From contig NW_026944384.1 of the NCBI RefSeq assembly GCF_033439725.1, forward strand, positions 5,828,001 through 5,892,000: a stretch of DNA of 64,000 nucleotides. Direction: 5' to 3'. Below the pieces are notes generated by a model. That model was not told where the DNA came from. It did no database searches and saw only the letters and a program-made list of their open reading frames with translations. Positions within the stretch are counted from its first letter, which is position 1, and every line of letters begins with the position of its first letter. Position numbers and translations under genes: made by a program. Below, in pieces: positions 9,738 to 21,995 of this stretch. Source of the DNA: Neurospora tetraspora (Eukaryota > Ascomycota > Sordariomycetes > Sordariales > Sordariaceae).

Positions 9738-12130
9738 CACCCCCTTAGATCTGGTGCACAAACTACCCTAGATTTACTTAGATATGCCCTAAAATGCCCT
9801 AAAATCCTCCCAAAACTAGCTAGAGATAATACTATTCCTAAATTACTTCTTCGTTACAGTAGTTTTTAAACTTTTATTCGTAAGAATTTTACCTTATTAT
9901 ACTTACTAATTCGTTATCCGAATCCTCTTTTATAGAATCCTCTATACCTTTCGGGCGGCCTATAACAATATTTCCGCTATTAAATTCTCGTAATTGAATC
10001 TATAGCCGTTATAATTTTACGAATCCTAGCTACTCTAGAGATTTTAAATGTACTACGGGAAGGAGGCTCTTTATAAAGCTATCCGCAATTTACTTTTTAG
10101 TAAATACGTAAATTACGTTTATTAATTTTCTCTCTTATATTTACTTTAATTAATATTTATATATATCGACGTATTTAAATTTAGTTAGGAGCCGAATTCC
10201 CTCCTTTATAATAAAATATATCGTTTGCTTATTATTATAGCCTATAAGCGTAGCCTCTTAATTTTCGAAATTTAAGGTAAATTCGTTAAAAAAATAGCGA
10301 GCGTAGATCGCCTCCTTAACTCCTTAATTAAAGGATAATAATTCGGCTTCTATAAATAAAATTATAATTATATTTTACTTATTAACTTACTAATCGATAA
10401 TAATACCTAATAATTTAAATACAAATATTTATAAATTTTTATAATTAAAAGAATTATTTATAAATAAGGAATTAATTATAATATAAAAATTTTAATAATC
10501 TTTACTATTTAATTAAAGAATATAATTTTGAATTATTAAAAGGTAGAAGAGTATTTTATTTATAGCTACGTAATATGCTAAATTGGGATTTAAATTAAAT
10601 CGAGCGAGTTTAAAGACTAGGAAGGCTACGTTTAATTACGACGTAATAGCGATATAAAGAATCGAACTGATTTTAATTTAATACATATAAATTTCATACG
10701 GGGCTATACTATTTTAGTAAAATAAAAGTTCTTTTCTAACTATAAGTATAGAATATAGTTTCCTTATATACTTAACCTTCTTCGTAATTTTCTAAATATA
10801 GTCGCGCTATAATAGCCAAATTATTTTCTTCTTTCAATTTCGAATAATTTCAATGCCTAGGAACTATTTTAGTAGATCTCTACCTATTAATTAATATTTC
10901 CTCTCTATAGCGCCTACTACTCCCTTAATTATAGCGATTTCTTTATCCTTATATTTGTAAATAATAATAATATTATCGATATAGAAGAAGAAGAATATAT
11001 TATCTTTAATTAAAATATTAGGCTCTATAGGGAAAGGGTTTATACTTATAGTTACGAGGGTCTTAGTAAGTTCCTGCTACTAGAGGAGGGGAGATCTCTA
11101 TAGACTATATAGTACGCGCAGTAGTTAGACCACCTAGCCTTTCCTAATATACTTAAGGGGAGCCTTTATAAATACTACTTTATCGAATATAGTATTAATA
11201 AAGGCGTGCTTTATATCGTACTAAATGAAATCGAGGTTAAAGTAGGTAGCTATAGTTATTAAAATATAAAATGACCTAATTGTTAGAGTCATTACGTATA
11301 TTTTTTGTATACTATCTTTAAATTATTAATCTCTACGTATAATCAAATATACTTTATATTTAAAGAACCGGCCGTCTTAATCGAATTTATAAGTATATAC
11401 TTATATTGAACCGAGTATTTCGTTATTTCCTATTCCTTCGATACTAACCTACTTTTAAAACTTCTTATTCTTATATTCGTCCAAGTATTCCTTTTCTATA
11501 GCTTTAAAGAATTCTCTAAAGAAATAAGACTTGAAATTATTATAATACTTTAAAAGAGGTAGGAAATTAATTTAATAGAGGGTCTTTAACGTACCCTTTA
11601 TTCTATAACGGTTAATAATCCCCCTTATTATTTTTAATTTAAGATTGTAGCCGGGTTCAATATTGATAGCCTGCTCTTTTATCTCCTCTAGGAAGGTTTA
11701 ATCTACAACCTTATTTCCTTAGAGGCCTATAGGTCAATTGCCCTTTATAAATAAAAATAATATAGCCTAATAAAGGTATTAATTTATAATTGATTATAAA
11801 TCCTTATTAGAATAAGAGAGGTCGGTTACTAGAAATGCGGCTAAGCTTTTAGGAGGAGTAGGGAAATAGCCTTCTTCTTTATCCTTTAAATTTAATACTA
11901 TATTTTAGAAATCCGATAGCGATTATACGGGCGGCGATAGTAAGGGCTCTAGAGATACTTACGGTATTTTTAGACCTATTTACGATTATATTTCTAGTAT
12001 TTACGGGACTTCTAGAGATTTAGATTACGTCTATATTTTTAGAGACCTTAATTCCTCCTCTTCTCCTAGTATATTTTCGGTCTTGGTAGGAAAGTTTTAA
12101 ACAACGGGGTTAAGAACTCCGTTATTTATA

Positions 12131-12262
12131 CTCGTCAGGTCTTTAAAACCGACCCTCTGACTAGCGGGCGAGCTACTAGTCAGGGACATTGAATTGTACA
12201 TGGGCCATTGATTCGTACCGAAACAGGGGGTACTTCCCCCACCCGCCAATTTACTAGCAAAT
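12131..12262 (+). repeat. Left terminal inverted repeat of the Fot1-like element
   Basis: About 130 bp that pairs with the reverse complement of 15339-15470, with scattered transition differences. It contains GACTAGCGGGCGAGCTACTA and GATTCGTACCGA. The repeats are less RIP-altered than the interior. Confidence 0.85.
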
Positions 12263-15200
12263 TAATATAGATCTGTTCAATTGTATACTTTTTTACCTAT
12301 ATGCAGCCTAATTCCCCATACTACCTAATACTCTAATCGTAACCGCCATTTATACTATAAATTGTTCGAATCCACCGTTACATTAATATTATTAATAATT
12401 ATACCTATCTTTATATACGTACAGTATTTTACAATATAGTGCAATCAGTCTTGATCGATTGCAATTAGTTTTGATCGATTATAATACCCCTTAGTTATCC
12501 GGTTTCACTATTTCTCTCTTACTCTGGTATTATATTAACGTAGTACCCCTATTTATTTCCCTATGCCTCTCCATCCTTATAAACCCGCTAGCGCCCCCCT
12601 AAACTCTAATCTATGCCTCAATAAGATGCCTTTTAATATTGAAAATATTCTAGATAACGTTTAGGATACGCTTCCTATAGAGGCTAGAATTCTAATTACC
12701 GTACGTACTTTTAAGTAGGGGATATATAAGATTATATTAGACGTAGCGAAGGTATTTCGAGTGCTATATAGACGAATTATTAGTCGCTATTAGGGATTAT
12801 AGTTAAGGGAGAGTAATGGGGGGAATAATACCTTATTAATTAAAAAAGAGGATTTTGCCGTATATACTTGGATTAATATATAAATATCCGTCGGTTAGTA
12901 CTAGTAATTTTAATTCTTAAGTTATATATAATTAACTATATTTTATAGGGATCGAAATAAACCTTTAGCAGTTAATTTTAATTGTGATTACCTTAATAAG
13001 ATTGAATTGTGATAATAGTAATAAGGATACCTTTATATTTCGAGCCTTATCCAAATAGGTACGGTGGTATTTAGAGAGGGGTGATTTTTACAATATACGC
13101 ACCAAGTTAATAGTATAGGTTCGAAAGGCTTTACAGACCCGTATAGATATCGAGGACGTTTTTTATCTATTTAATAATACTATTACCAAGTATAAAATCA
13201 AGCGAAATAATATTTAGAATGGTAATGAGTCTAGTTTTAGGGTTAGTATCTTTAATAAGGCCTATTTAGTATAGATTTATATTGAAATAATAGAAATATA
13301 ATCTATGAATTTTGACTAGAAGGTTCTTATTATTATCTTTGAGGCTATTTGTATATTTAATCGAACTATACTTCCTTTCGTCTTACTTCTTAGTATTAAT
13401 ATTACGTATAAATATATTAATAATTCCCTCGAAGACGGGATAATTATTACCACTTCTCTACAAAATTATATAGATGACTAGTACGTACTAAATTGGTTTA
13501 AGTATTGGGAGGAATACTCTCGTCCTATCGATAAGGAAGAGAAGAGAGTCTTAGTATTAAATAACTATAGTAATTACTATACTATCGAATTTTATAAGTA
13601 ATATAGGAAAAATTATATTACCCTCTTCCTCTTACTTCCTTATTCAATATACTATTTTTAATCTTTCGACGTTAGAGTATTTTAAGTTTATAAGTACTTT
13701 CATTAAGTAGATATACATAAGAAGCTCGCCTTTAATAACGTTAACTATAATAAGCTAGACTTTTTTAATAGTTTGAAGAGGGTTCGGAAGAAGGTAATAA
13801 AAGTAAAGAACATCCTATTTACTTAGAAGCGTACTAGCTTGAATCCCTTCAACCTTAACTTGATTTTTTCGAACCTTCGTAATTCATTAACTTTATTAAT
13901 AAATAAAGAGTATCTTAAATAGAGGCGAAGGTATATTGCCCGTCTTACTAAATAGGGAAAAATTAATTTAGGGTTAGAAAAAAATACAATCCTTTATATA
14001 CTAAGGATTTTAGTAAATAGTCCTTTATTATTACTTAACCCCCTTCTAATACGTAAGTTCCCTATTGTAAGAGAGCCCTCTACTCTTAAATAAATAAAGT
14101 AGTCCGTTACAGACTAGAGTAGTACAATTATATTAATACTTAACCTCCTTTTTATTAAAGAATATAGCGAATATATTAAATAACGGCTTTTATTTACAAT
14201 TAAAGGAGATTGCGCTATCTTACTAACGGTTATATACGTATTATTTAAGTAAAATAAAGCTAGTAATACCTTTAACCTAGTAGCTATGAAGGAGGTTAAA
14301 TTTAAATACAAATATAAAGAAGAAGTAATTAAGGAAGTATTGCGTAACTTACGTAATATTAACCGTCTATTGCGGCGTAACGGTATAGTTATTATTAGTA
14401 ATGGCCGTTTACATACTTCAATAAATAAATACTAGCGTATTACCCTTACTAAGAAAGAAGACGAGCGTATCTATAATTATAAATTTTAATAAGAGTAAAG
14501 TATAGTAAGGGGATAGGTTAGTAGCTTTATTATTATACAAAAGGTATAGTTAGTTAGCGAGCAGTTACGGGTATATATCTTTAAAATACTAAGGAAGGAG
14601 ATTCAAATATATATTTAATTATATATTGTACGTTTCTTTAACCTCAATTAGCTAATTAGTAAATATTATAAGGAGAGAATTAACCGCTAGAATTATTATT
14701 AAATAGAGAAGTAGAAGGCTATAGATAAGGAAGTTAAACGATTAAGATCTAACCGTACCCGTATTATATAAAACGTTATTCTACCCCTATATTAGCAACC
14801 TCCTGGTGATCCTCCTAAACTACGTACTCTATAGGTATTCAATAAAGTACGAAAGAAGGTTATAAATAATACTATTACTATATAGTTAATCAGCAAGGGG
14901 AATATCCTATTTCTAAAAGAGGAGGAGGCTAAAATTATTGAAGATAATGAGCCGGTAAATATATAGAGAGACCCGGATTGGTAGTACCCTAATAATAGAC
15001 GATAGGTATAAATGAATTAGGAAAATAAGGAGTATAAAGAGTATAAGAATAAAATTATTTACGACGATAACGACGACGACAATGAGGATAAGGAGGAGGA
15101 AGAGGATAGTAATAATATAGAAGGATATAGGGATTTTAACTGTGAGGAGGTTGAACCACTGTAGTAATAAGGTTGTATAGTTTCTAGTATAAATAATCTA

Positions 15201-15338
15201 TATTATTAGATTGATGCGCGTACAAAATAACAATAATTTTACATGTTGATACATATACTGGTCGTATTAGCGATTTTATATACGACTAAAAAATATAGAT
15301 ATATTACTAAATAAAATTATTAGCTCCGGATGAACAAC

Positions 15339-15470
15339 TTTCATTTGCTAGTAAAAATGCGGGTGGGGAAAGTACCCCGCTCGGTACGAATCAATGGGCA
15401 TGTACGATTCAATGTCCTTAACTAGTAGCTCGCCCGCTAGTTAGAGGGTCGGTTTTGAAGACCTGACGAG
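15339..15470 (-). repeat. Right terminal inverted repeat of the Fot1-like element
   Basis: Reverse complement of the left repeat, ending in CCTGACGAG followed by the TA target duplication. Confidence 0.85.
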
Positions 15471-18329
15471 TAGTAGGTATAACTTCGACCTATAGGACGT
15501 CTATTTGTATAATATTTACTTAGTAAAAATCTTTTAATTATATAGCCAATTCTTTAAGGGAAATACTAAGGGTATTATAGATTTCTTTAACGTTAATATT
15601 AGGGAAGATTTCGTTTTTATTAAATATAACGTTTCGTATAATAATAATAGAATTAATATAGGGATTCCAGATCCTATAAATATTCGTTAATTAGTATTTA
15701 ACTAAATAATCGACTTAAGTACGATCTTTGAGCTTTATTAGTTTATTCTCTCCTTTTATAGTTTCTATTATAAGAATAAAGGCCTTATATTTATATATTT
15801 TAAGGTATACGATCGTAGGAGAGGAGTTTAATAGAGGTATAATATTGTTTTTAAATTAGTAGTATATTACGAATTAATTTTAGGGAGATTTCTAGTAATA
15901 CTTCGCTTTAGGAATTAAATTATATAAATATATAATTATTTTGGTAGTTTTTATTTATAATTCGTGAAGGAGTTTTGTATTTAATTATATTACCGTACCC
16001 TTAGTTTTGATTATACCCCTTAAACGCTTTGCGCCGCCGTTTCAAATTTATATATATAAGGTATTAAAGGTTCGATATTAATCCCTTTTACAATAAACTA
16101 GGCGGTAATCTTTTTACTACCAATTATTTCGTTATTATATTTGATTACCCAAAGTATAATTTAGTATTGGGTTTATAGCCTATTATAGAAGGATTCTAAA
16201 TAAGTAATAATAGATTCGGCTTCTTTATTACTTAAGTAGTATACTTAAACGAATTTAGACTACCGGTCTACAATTACTATTAAGTTCGAATATTTCTAGC
16301 CTCCTACTTTTATTTTTTTTATAAAAGAAGAAGTTGATAGTTAATTATAATTTAGGGCCTTTTAAGTAATTACGAACTTCTTTATATATTTAGCGCTTTA
16401 ATTTGGCCTTACTATATAGTTCGTAGTATATTATATCTAGTTCCTTAAATCGTACGTTATATTTTTATTCTATTAATTTAATTAAGGTTTTAAGTCCCGG
16501 GTAGTAAAATCGAAGGTGCTAACGAAGGGCTTTACCCTTTTAGAACTTCCATTTAATATAGTTTGTATACTATATAATAAAAGAAGATTTGTTAGCGCTA
16601 TTTTATAGAAGAATATACTTTAAAATAAATTACTTATATTTAAAGGGGATATAATAAATGAGGGAATTTATAAAGCGGGAGTATAAGTAGCTATTCTTAT
16701 AATCCTAATAGATTTATTCCTCTTCGAATTATCTTAAGGAAACGAAGTTATAAACTATACCCGGTATTAGAATAATGTTGGGGAATTAGAGCTTTCTATT
16801 TTTAATATTATCCTAGATTATAATTATAATAATATTATACCCCTTAATAGGAATCCGCTTATTTCTAACTTATACATAATTATTAATATTTAATAAGGTA
16901 AAGTCTTTAAATTAATTGATTTTATTAAAAATATATATTATTGTATTTAAATTAAAGATTGTAGAATTTCTTAGTAGATATATAGCGCTACGTTTCGCTA
17001 TAAGTACTAAGAAATTACTTTTACTTACCCGGCGTTTATAGAATTGATTATTTTAATTTTTATTATCCTACTAAGTTCGTAGACGGTTAATAGCCTCTTT
17101 AAGGTTTTTATTCTTCTTTAAATTAGCGATAGCGCGTTTTTTAATAATGGGACTTTCGACCTAATTTTTAAAGGCTAGCTATAATTTAGTATAGTAGTAT
17201 TTATTTAAATTATACCCCGGCTGCTTATAAAGTTTATACGGGGATTAGCGCAATCGTTTATTTGTAAGTAGGGACGAGGAAGAGGGGCGCTTATTCTTAT
17301 TAATATTTTTCCTAAATTTATTATTTTTATTTATAGCCTCTCCCCGTCCCTTTACTTCTGGGCTAAGGTTTTATTCGTTATTAGGAGCGTCCTCCTTAGC
17401 GGGCTTATTACCTAACGTAATGGTAAACGTAATACCTTTAAATAGAGGGGTACGACCCCTTCCTTAAATAGTACTCGCTATTATTACTTTATAAAAGTTC
17501 TTAGTAATAGTATAGAAGGAGATTTTGAATTTAGGGTTCTTTTTAATCTCCTTATTATATTAAAGTTAGTAGTTATTTGCCTTGGCGGTATAAGGATTCG
17601 ATCGAATAATTATATAGAATTCGGAGAATTACAAATTTGGTTCATTTATTTTAATAATCCTTCTAATAATATAAAGGACTATAGCCGCCTCTTATTAAAA
17701 GGTCTAATTGTGCTAATTATGATTGGCTTTACTAGGGGGCTTAAGAATATTAATGAGTATAGCCCGGGCGAGCTTCTTTACTTTACAATTGTTAAAGGCG
17801 GTAAATTTGCTAAGATTATTATACTATTTATATAAACTAGTACGTTTGGTAAAATTAATCTCCCGGTAGTTATTTTTAACGGTTTTAAACATTTAGCGGT
17901 TTAATATAATTTTTTTAATACATAGATTAGAAAAGGTCTTAACTTTTATACGCTAGTCCAACTTCTTAATTATATAGTTACAATAATTGCGCTTATAATG
18001 GAAATTGTGGATCTTAGCGGTAGTCGATAGGGTAGATTCCTTCTCCTTCTTAGCTTTTCTAATCTTTCTAATAGGGACTTCTCCTTAGTAGTTAGCGATA
18101 TTAGGCTTTGCGGATTTAATTAACTAGGGTATACGGTTATCAGGGTCGATATACTTCTAAAGACTAAAGTCCTGGGCTATAGAAATAAAGGCATCTTCCC
18201 AAGCGGGCTAGTTCTTAGGGCTATTAAGAGTAATACTATTAATTTTAGTCGTAAATATTATTAGTAGTCATTTAATTGGTCATTATTATTAGCGATAGCT
18301 TTAACGATTAAATTAATAAGATTCTTAAT

Positions 18330-18496
18330 TGTAATATTATAGGTAATAATCAATATGGGGTTCAACGTAGCTTGATTATATGTAACTATGTAAGAGCTGA
18401 TCTGTAGACTCGAAGTTTTGGCATCTCTATGATAAATTCCGCATATCCTAGCCCAATTGGGCACGTGCACGCCAGTGGATCCCCTGGCCTCTGACA
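18330..18496 (-). repeat. 5' LTR of the Copia element
   Basis: 167 bp, the same length as the left copy, followed at once by the GGAAG target duplication and then by normal-composition DNA. The composition change at this border is abrupt. Confidence 0.88.
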
Positions 18497-18609
18497 GGAA
18501 GACATTCCGTTCCATCCAATTCCCGCCTGGACCGATAAGGACGATAAGGGACAAATACGATAAGATAAGCGACTGCAAAAACACTGGACCAAAAAAAAAC
18601 ATACAGCAC

Positions 18610-18890
18610 CTGGGATTCGCTGGTCGTCACCGACCCAACTACTAGTCAGGCGATATGTCAGCTTATCTATGGGAGTGGGAAGGATGTGAAACGGGTCTTT
18701 TAATCACGTGGTAGGGTCAAAAAACTGAACAACAACCTCCCATATCCATATCGTTCGGACGGAGGCATTACGGTAAGTGGGGAGGCGGCGCTAAAAAGAT
18801 GAATATAATTGGGCGGATTACGAGAAAAGTTGACCGTCCTGACACTGCGGCTAGATTTTTTACATAGGTAGGCAGATGAAGCCTGTCGTC
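18610..18890 (+). repeat. Dispersed repeat, copy 1
   Basis: The segment from GATTCGCTGGTCGTCACCGA to the CTAGATTTTTTACAT region is alignable with the reverse complement of about 57995-58250, and its first 40 bp recur at 63009-63050. Shared blocks include GGGTCTTTTAATCACGTGGT, GGAGGCATTACGG and TAATTGGGCGGATTA. No coding potential; probably a non-autonomous element. Confidence 0.7.
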
Positions 18891-20280
18891 TGTTACTCTA
18901 GCAATGTCAAGAAACGCTAATACTGCACGCGAAGCCCAGAGGCCACCACCCGTATCACAACTACTTCAAGCATAGCTTCAAGCCAAGCACCTCGCCGTCG
19001 CTACCGCCATATGCTGGGGGTTGAGTGGACGGACGGTATGGTGGGATGGCTTTAAGCCTGGGTGGGGGCCCGTGTCAGCACCCCCGCCCCCCTGGCATAC
19101 TTGCATGGGGCTTGGCTCGAAGCGAGGCTGGAAGCCTTGATATCAAAACAAACACTACCCGAAGTGAACCCTCTGGTTGCCTTTTTGGCATGTCCTCCAT
19201 TGCAGCATCAAAGCTGCATTTGATCCTTGAAAGACGAAAAGTTGATGTGGCACGCTGACATCAGGCTTGATGTAAAGGACGTCGCCAATCCAACGAGAGA
19301 GAAGAGAATGTGTTGCGCCTTTCTGAGGCAGTGAAATAAGCTTTTGATAGCCGCCATTGTCTGGCTTTGGCGAGCATTGGCAGTGAAAATGAGGAGAAGG
19401 AGTAGTCGGGACCAACGCCGAATGACTTTGCGAGGCTGTCAGTCTCTCGTGTCTTGGCGCTTGAATTCACTGCACGCAATAACCAGACGATGCTCCAATA
19501 GGCTGCGGTACCTGGTGAGGATTGAATCCAGTTGATTGATTCGATCCCGCAGTTTGTACATACAGGCCAGCTGACGAGGTGCCATGATAATAGATGAGGG
19601 AAGATAGAGAGAGGAAGAGCAAGTTAGAGGAAGAGCAAGTTAGAGGAAGAGGGAGGAAGAGTGAGGAAGAGGGAGAAAGAGGGAGGAAGAGGGAGGAAGA
19701 GGGAGGAAGAAGATAGGGGGTTGAAGGCAGGGGATGCAAGGGTAAGGTTCGGGAGGCTTTGAGCGGACAGGTGCCGTAGGGGGCTGCCCTCTTATCTCTT
19801 CCAGTCTTTGGGAGCTCGAAGGAGACGGATAGATGCATAAGAATAGATGGAGAGAGACAGAAAAGAGGCTTTCGTGGCGTAATAAACCCTGGTCCTTGTC
19901 AGTGACTACAAACGAAGACCAGTTTGAGGCCAATCCGTCCTCCAAATCGAGAGTATTCCCCGAGATGGTTACGGGTGATTGTCGAGGATGGTAAGTCGTC
20001 GGAGAAGGTGTCTTCCGAATGAAAAAGAAAGGAGAGAGAAACCCAGATCACCCAGACAAGGCAGCAGGATGCTTGTCGTCAGATCCATATCCCAAATTGT
20101 GTCGACGCCAATGCAACTTGTTCTTCATGTCTCTCCCGACAGCGCAACCATCCAATATCTGCGAGCGTCTGCATGACAACCACCGCAGATGATAGCAGTG
20201 GCACGGTATGGATAACCGAAAGGGCTTTTTAGATGCCAACCCACCATGGTCGAAGACGTCGAACTTCATCCAACATGGAG
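18891..20280. other. Non-genic debris with a purine-rich tandem repeat
   Basis: I recognise no gene. Short open frames run on both strands without domains. Positions about 19605-19720 are a purine-rich tandem array of GAGGAAGAGG-like units, and the flanking open frames of Ser/Leu/Pro composition are by-products of that array. Confidence 0.5.
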
Positions 20281-20286
20281 TGATAG

Positions 20287-20478
20287 GTGAAGAGAGTTAA
20301 TACACAAGGCGGAAACTACAGCACGGCGCTCCAGGCGGCCTCGAGAGAAGGCCACAAAGAGGTCGTCGAGATGCTGCTCGATAAGGGTGCCGATGTTAAT
20401 GCACAAGGTGGAGACTACGGCACAGCGCTCCGGGCGGCCTCGGAAAAAGGCCACAAAGAGGTCTCGTTGATCGATTAG
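20287..20478 (+). pseudogene. Orphan ankyrin-repeat fragment
   Basis: Two tandem 33-residue ankyrin repeats (TALQAASREGHKEVVEMLLDKGADVNAQ, shown in part as GHKEVVEMLLDKGADVN) with the highly alike repeat units typical of NACHT-ANK receptors. The array breaks off at GHKEV, with a stop in this frame shortly after. No NACHT domain lies nearby, so it is a scrap of a receptor sensor. The units are nearly identical at the DNA level, which suggests recent concerted evolution before loss. Confidence 0.7.
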
Positions 20479-20847
20479 TAGAAAAACCGGAACTCGGACA
20501 GGACTGGGGCGTATGGTGGGTGCCACGGTTTTTCTTGTGGGTGCCGGTGGCCGGGATGCAATTTGATACCTGTACTCAGGGGCAGGTTTTGGGGGTTTTG
20601 GGGGTTTTGGGGATATGGGGAGTGATAATCGGTGGTTTCATTTTTATTGCGTAAGTCACCTCTCCTTTCAACTGCCCTTTGTTTAATGAGGATTCAATGT
20701 TCGTTCTTTCTGCTAATCTTCATATGTGTGCTTTGCAGGAACTGGATTGGAGGAGTAATCGTTGGGTTGGTGCTGGGTCGGATGGTGTCGTCGGGACGGG
20801 AAGATTGTGGTCGGGCGAGTAGTCGGGCTGACCGAAGGACTCGATGA
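20463..20847 (+). pseudogene. 3' fragment of a membrane protein gene, one intron
   Basis: An open stretch (20463-20650, then 20739-20847) joined by a good intron (GTAAGT...TTTGCAG) reads LVEKPELGQDWGVWWVPRFF, a hydrophobic segment VLGVLGIWGVIIGGFIFIA, then NWIGGVIVGLVLGRM and an Arg-rich tail before the stop. It looks like the C-terminal transmembrane part of a larger protein whose 5' part is missing; the ankyrin fragment overlaps its start in another frame. Family not recognised. Confidence 0.45.
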
Positions 20848-20849
20848 TT

Positions 20850-21995
20850 TGCGGTAGGGGCGGCTTTGGATGAAAGACTCTAGGAAGGGACGGTGGGCGA
20901 TATAGACGGATTTCACGAAACATAATGATTGATTAGATAGCTATAGTTTCCCTGACGGTGGTAATATACGGATTTTACGAAACATGATGATAGATTGGAC
21001 AGCCGTGACTTCCAGGTTCCCGGGCAGTGGGCGCCCCAACTCCGATGGCCAGCTGAAGAAAGCAGCTGAGGTGCCAGAATACGGTATGCGGGACAGAGGG
21101 CGCTGACTGAGGATATGTATGTGTACCTGAGATTTAGTGCGGAGGTCAAGAATAGGTAACTCGCGAGTGTACCGACTCCCGTCCAGCCGGTGGCTAGCTG
21201 TCAGGTCGTTGTTCTGAGAATGGGAACGGGATGTAAATGTTGCGAACATCCAAGGATCCCTTCTCAAACCGACGAAATATTTCGTCCCGGAGGACAGAGT
21301 TGATAAACAAACCTCTATATAATTATTGGTGATGATGATGGTGGTGGTGTTGGGTGTTGGTGGTTGGGTGGTGGTGGGTAATGGTGTTGGTGACCTGGTG
21401 ATGGTTGTGGTGATAGTGATGGTGATGGCGGGTGTTGTGTATTGGTGGTGCTGGTGGTGGTGACTTGGTGATGGTAGGGAGGAAGGGGGGAGGAAGCTCA
21501 ACAGGGATGTGGAAGGGCTAAGGGCGTGTGGGAGACAAGGAGAAAGATTAATAACGATGAACATGATTGCTGACAAGTGAAACGGAAAACAGTTGCCAGA
21601 TCCAAGCGTGGTCGGATACTGACTGCCGTGGGACCCACCAGCAGTTGTCTTACTGGGGATGTATCTATAACATCCAGTATGGGTCTATTTTGTTTATCTG
21701 TTTATGGCTTCCGGCATGCTTCTATTTCCTTTTCAGGCTCTCTTTCGCATCAATAGGGTATACTTCCATAGGAACCGGTACGCCATATGCATCATGAATC
21801 TCTGTTCCTGTGCGCTTTAGCTTCCCTTCCTTCTTTTCTCTCCAACATCCAGTCAATCCTCCACCCCCTTCCCAGCCAAATACTCGCAACATATCTTCAA
21901 CGGTCCCACCGCCTTGTTGAGCATATCCTTTCTCCATCTTTCCACCGCCCCCTTCGCTCCCTTCGGCGCGCAAGCGCTTCACCACCGCCGCCATC
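20850..21995. other. Intergenic debris with a GT-rich minisatellite
   Basis: No gene recognised. Positions about 21325-21480 form an irregular GGTGATGG/GTTGGTGG-type repeat. The reverse-strand open frame there is Thr/Pro-rich because of this repeat and is not taken as a gene. Two TACGGATTTxACGAAACAT blocks (20905 and 20967) are a short local duplication. Confidence 0.5.

Larger units (their letters stand above)
12131..15470 (+). mobile_element. Fot1/pogo-like (Tc1/mariner) DNA transposon nested in the Copia element
   Basis: A 3340-bp insert bounded by terminal inverted repeats of about 130 bp starting CTCGTCAGGTCTT and duplicating TA (12129-12130 and 15471-15472), the Tc1/mariner target. The plus strand has decayed traces of a Fot1-type transposase: an N-terminal region like a CENP-B helix-turn-helix (EARILITVRTFK, VFRVLYRR) near 12.68-12.78 kb, a mid region resembling the DDE core near 13.2-13.7 kb (FEAICIFNRTILPFVLL), and NYNKLDFFNSLKRVRKK near 13.75 kb. 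Stops are frequent and the composition is as AT-rich as the host Copia, so both were mutated together or in succession after nesting. No transposase could be made from it. Confidence 0.82.
9571..18496 (-). mobile_element. Copia-type LTR retrotransposon, RIP-degraded, with nested DNA transposon
   Basis: Two 167-bp direct repeats bound an extremely AT-rich segment and are flanked by a perfect 5-bp target duplication (GGAAG at 9566-9570 and 18497-18501). LTRs start TGT and end CA when read on the minus strand. A polypurine tract lies just inside the left repeat, which makes the left copy the 3' LTR and sets the minus-strand orientation. Decayed traces place reverse transcriptase and RNase H at about 10.1-11.7 kb and integrase and gag-like material at about 15.5-18.2 kb; integrase before reverse transcriptase is the Copia order. 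The interior is thoroughly broken, with many stops and TpA enrichment, as expected after RIP. Without the nested insert it is about 5.6 kb. It is old by mutation load, though RIP can act within a few sexual cycles. Confidence 0.85.

Noticed and set aside
14114-14311. 65-codon minus-strand frame in the AT-rich block
   Set aside because: Composition-driven frame inside the degraded Fot1-like element; no domain.
18261-18645. Frames across the right border of the Copia element
   Set aside because: They straddle LTR and flank and have no homology signal.
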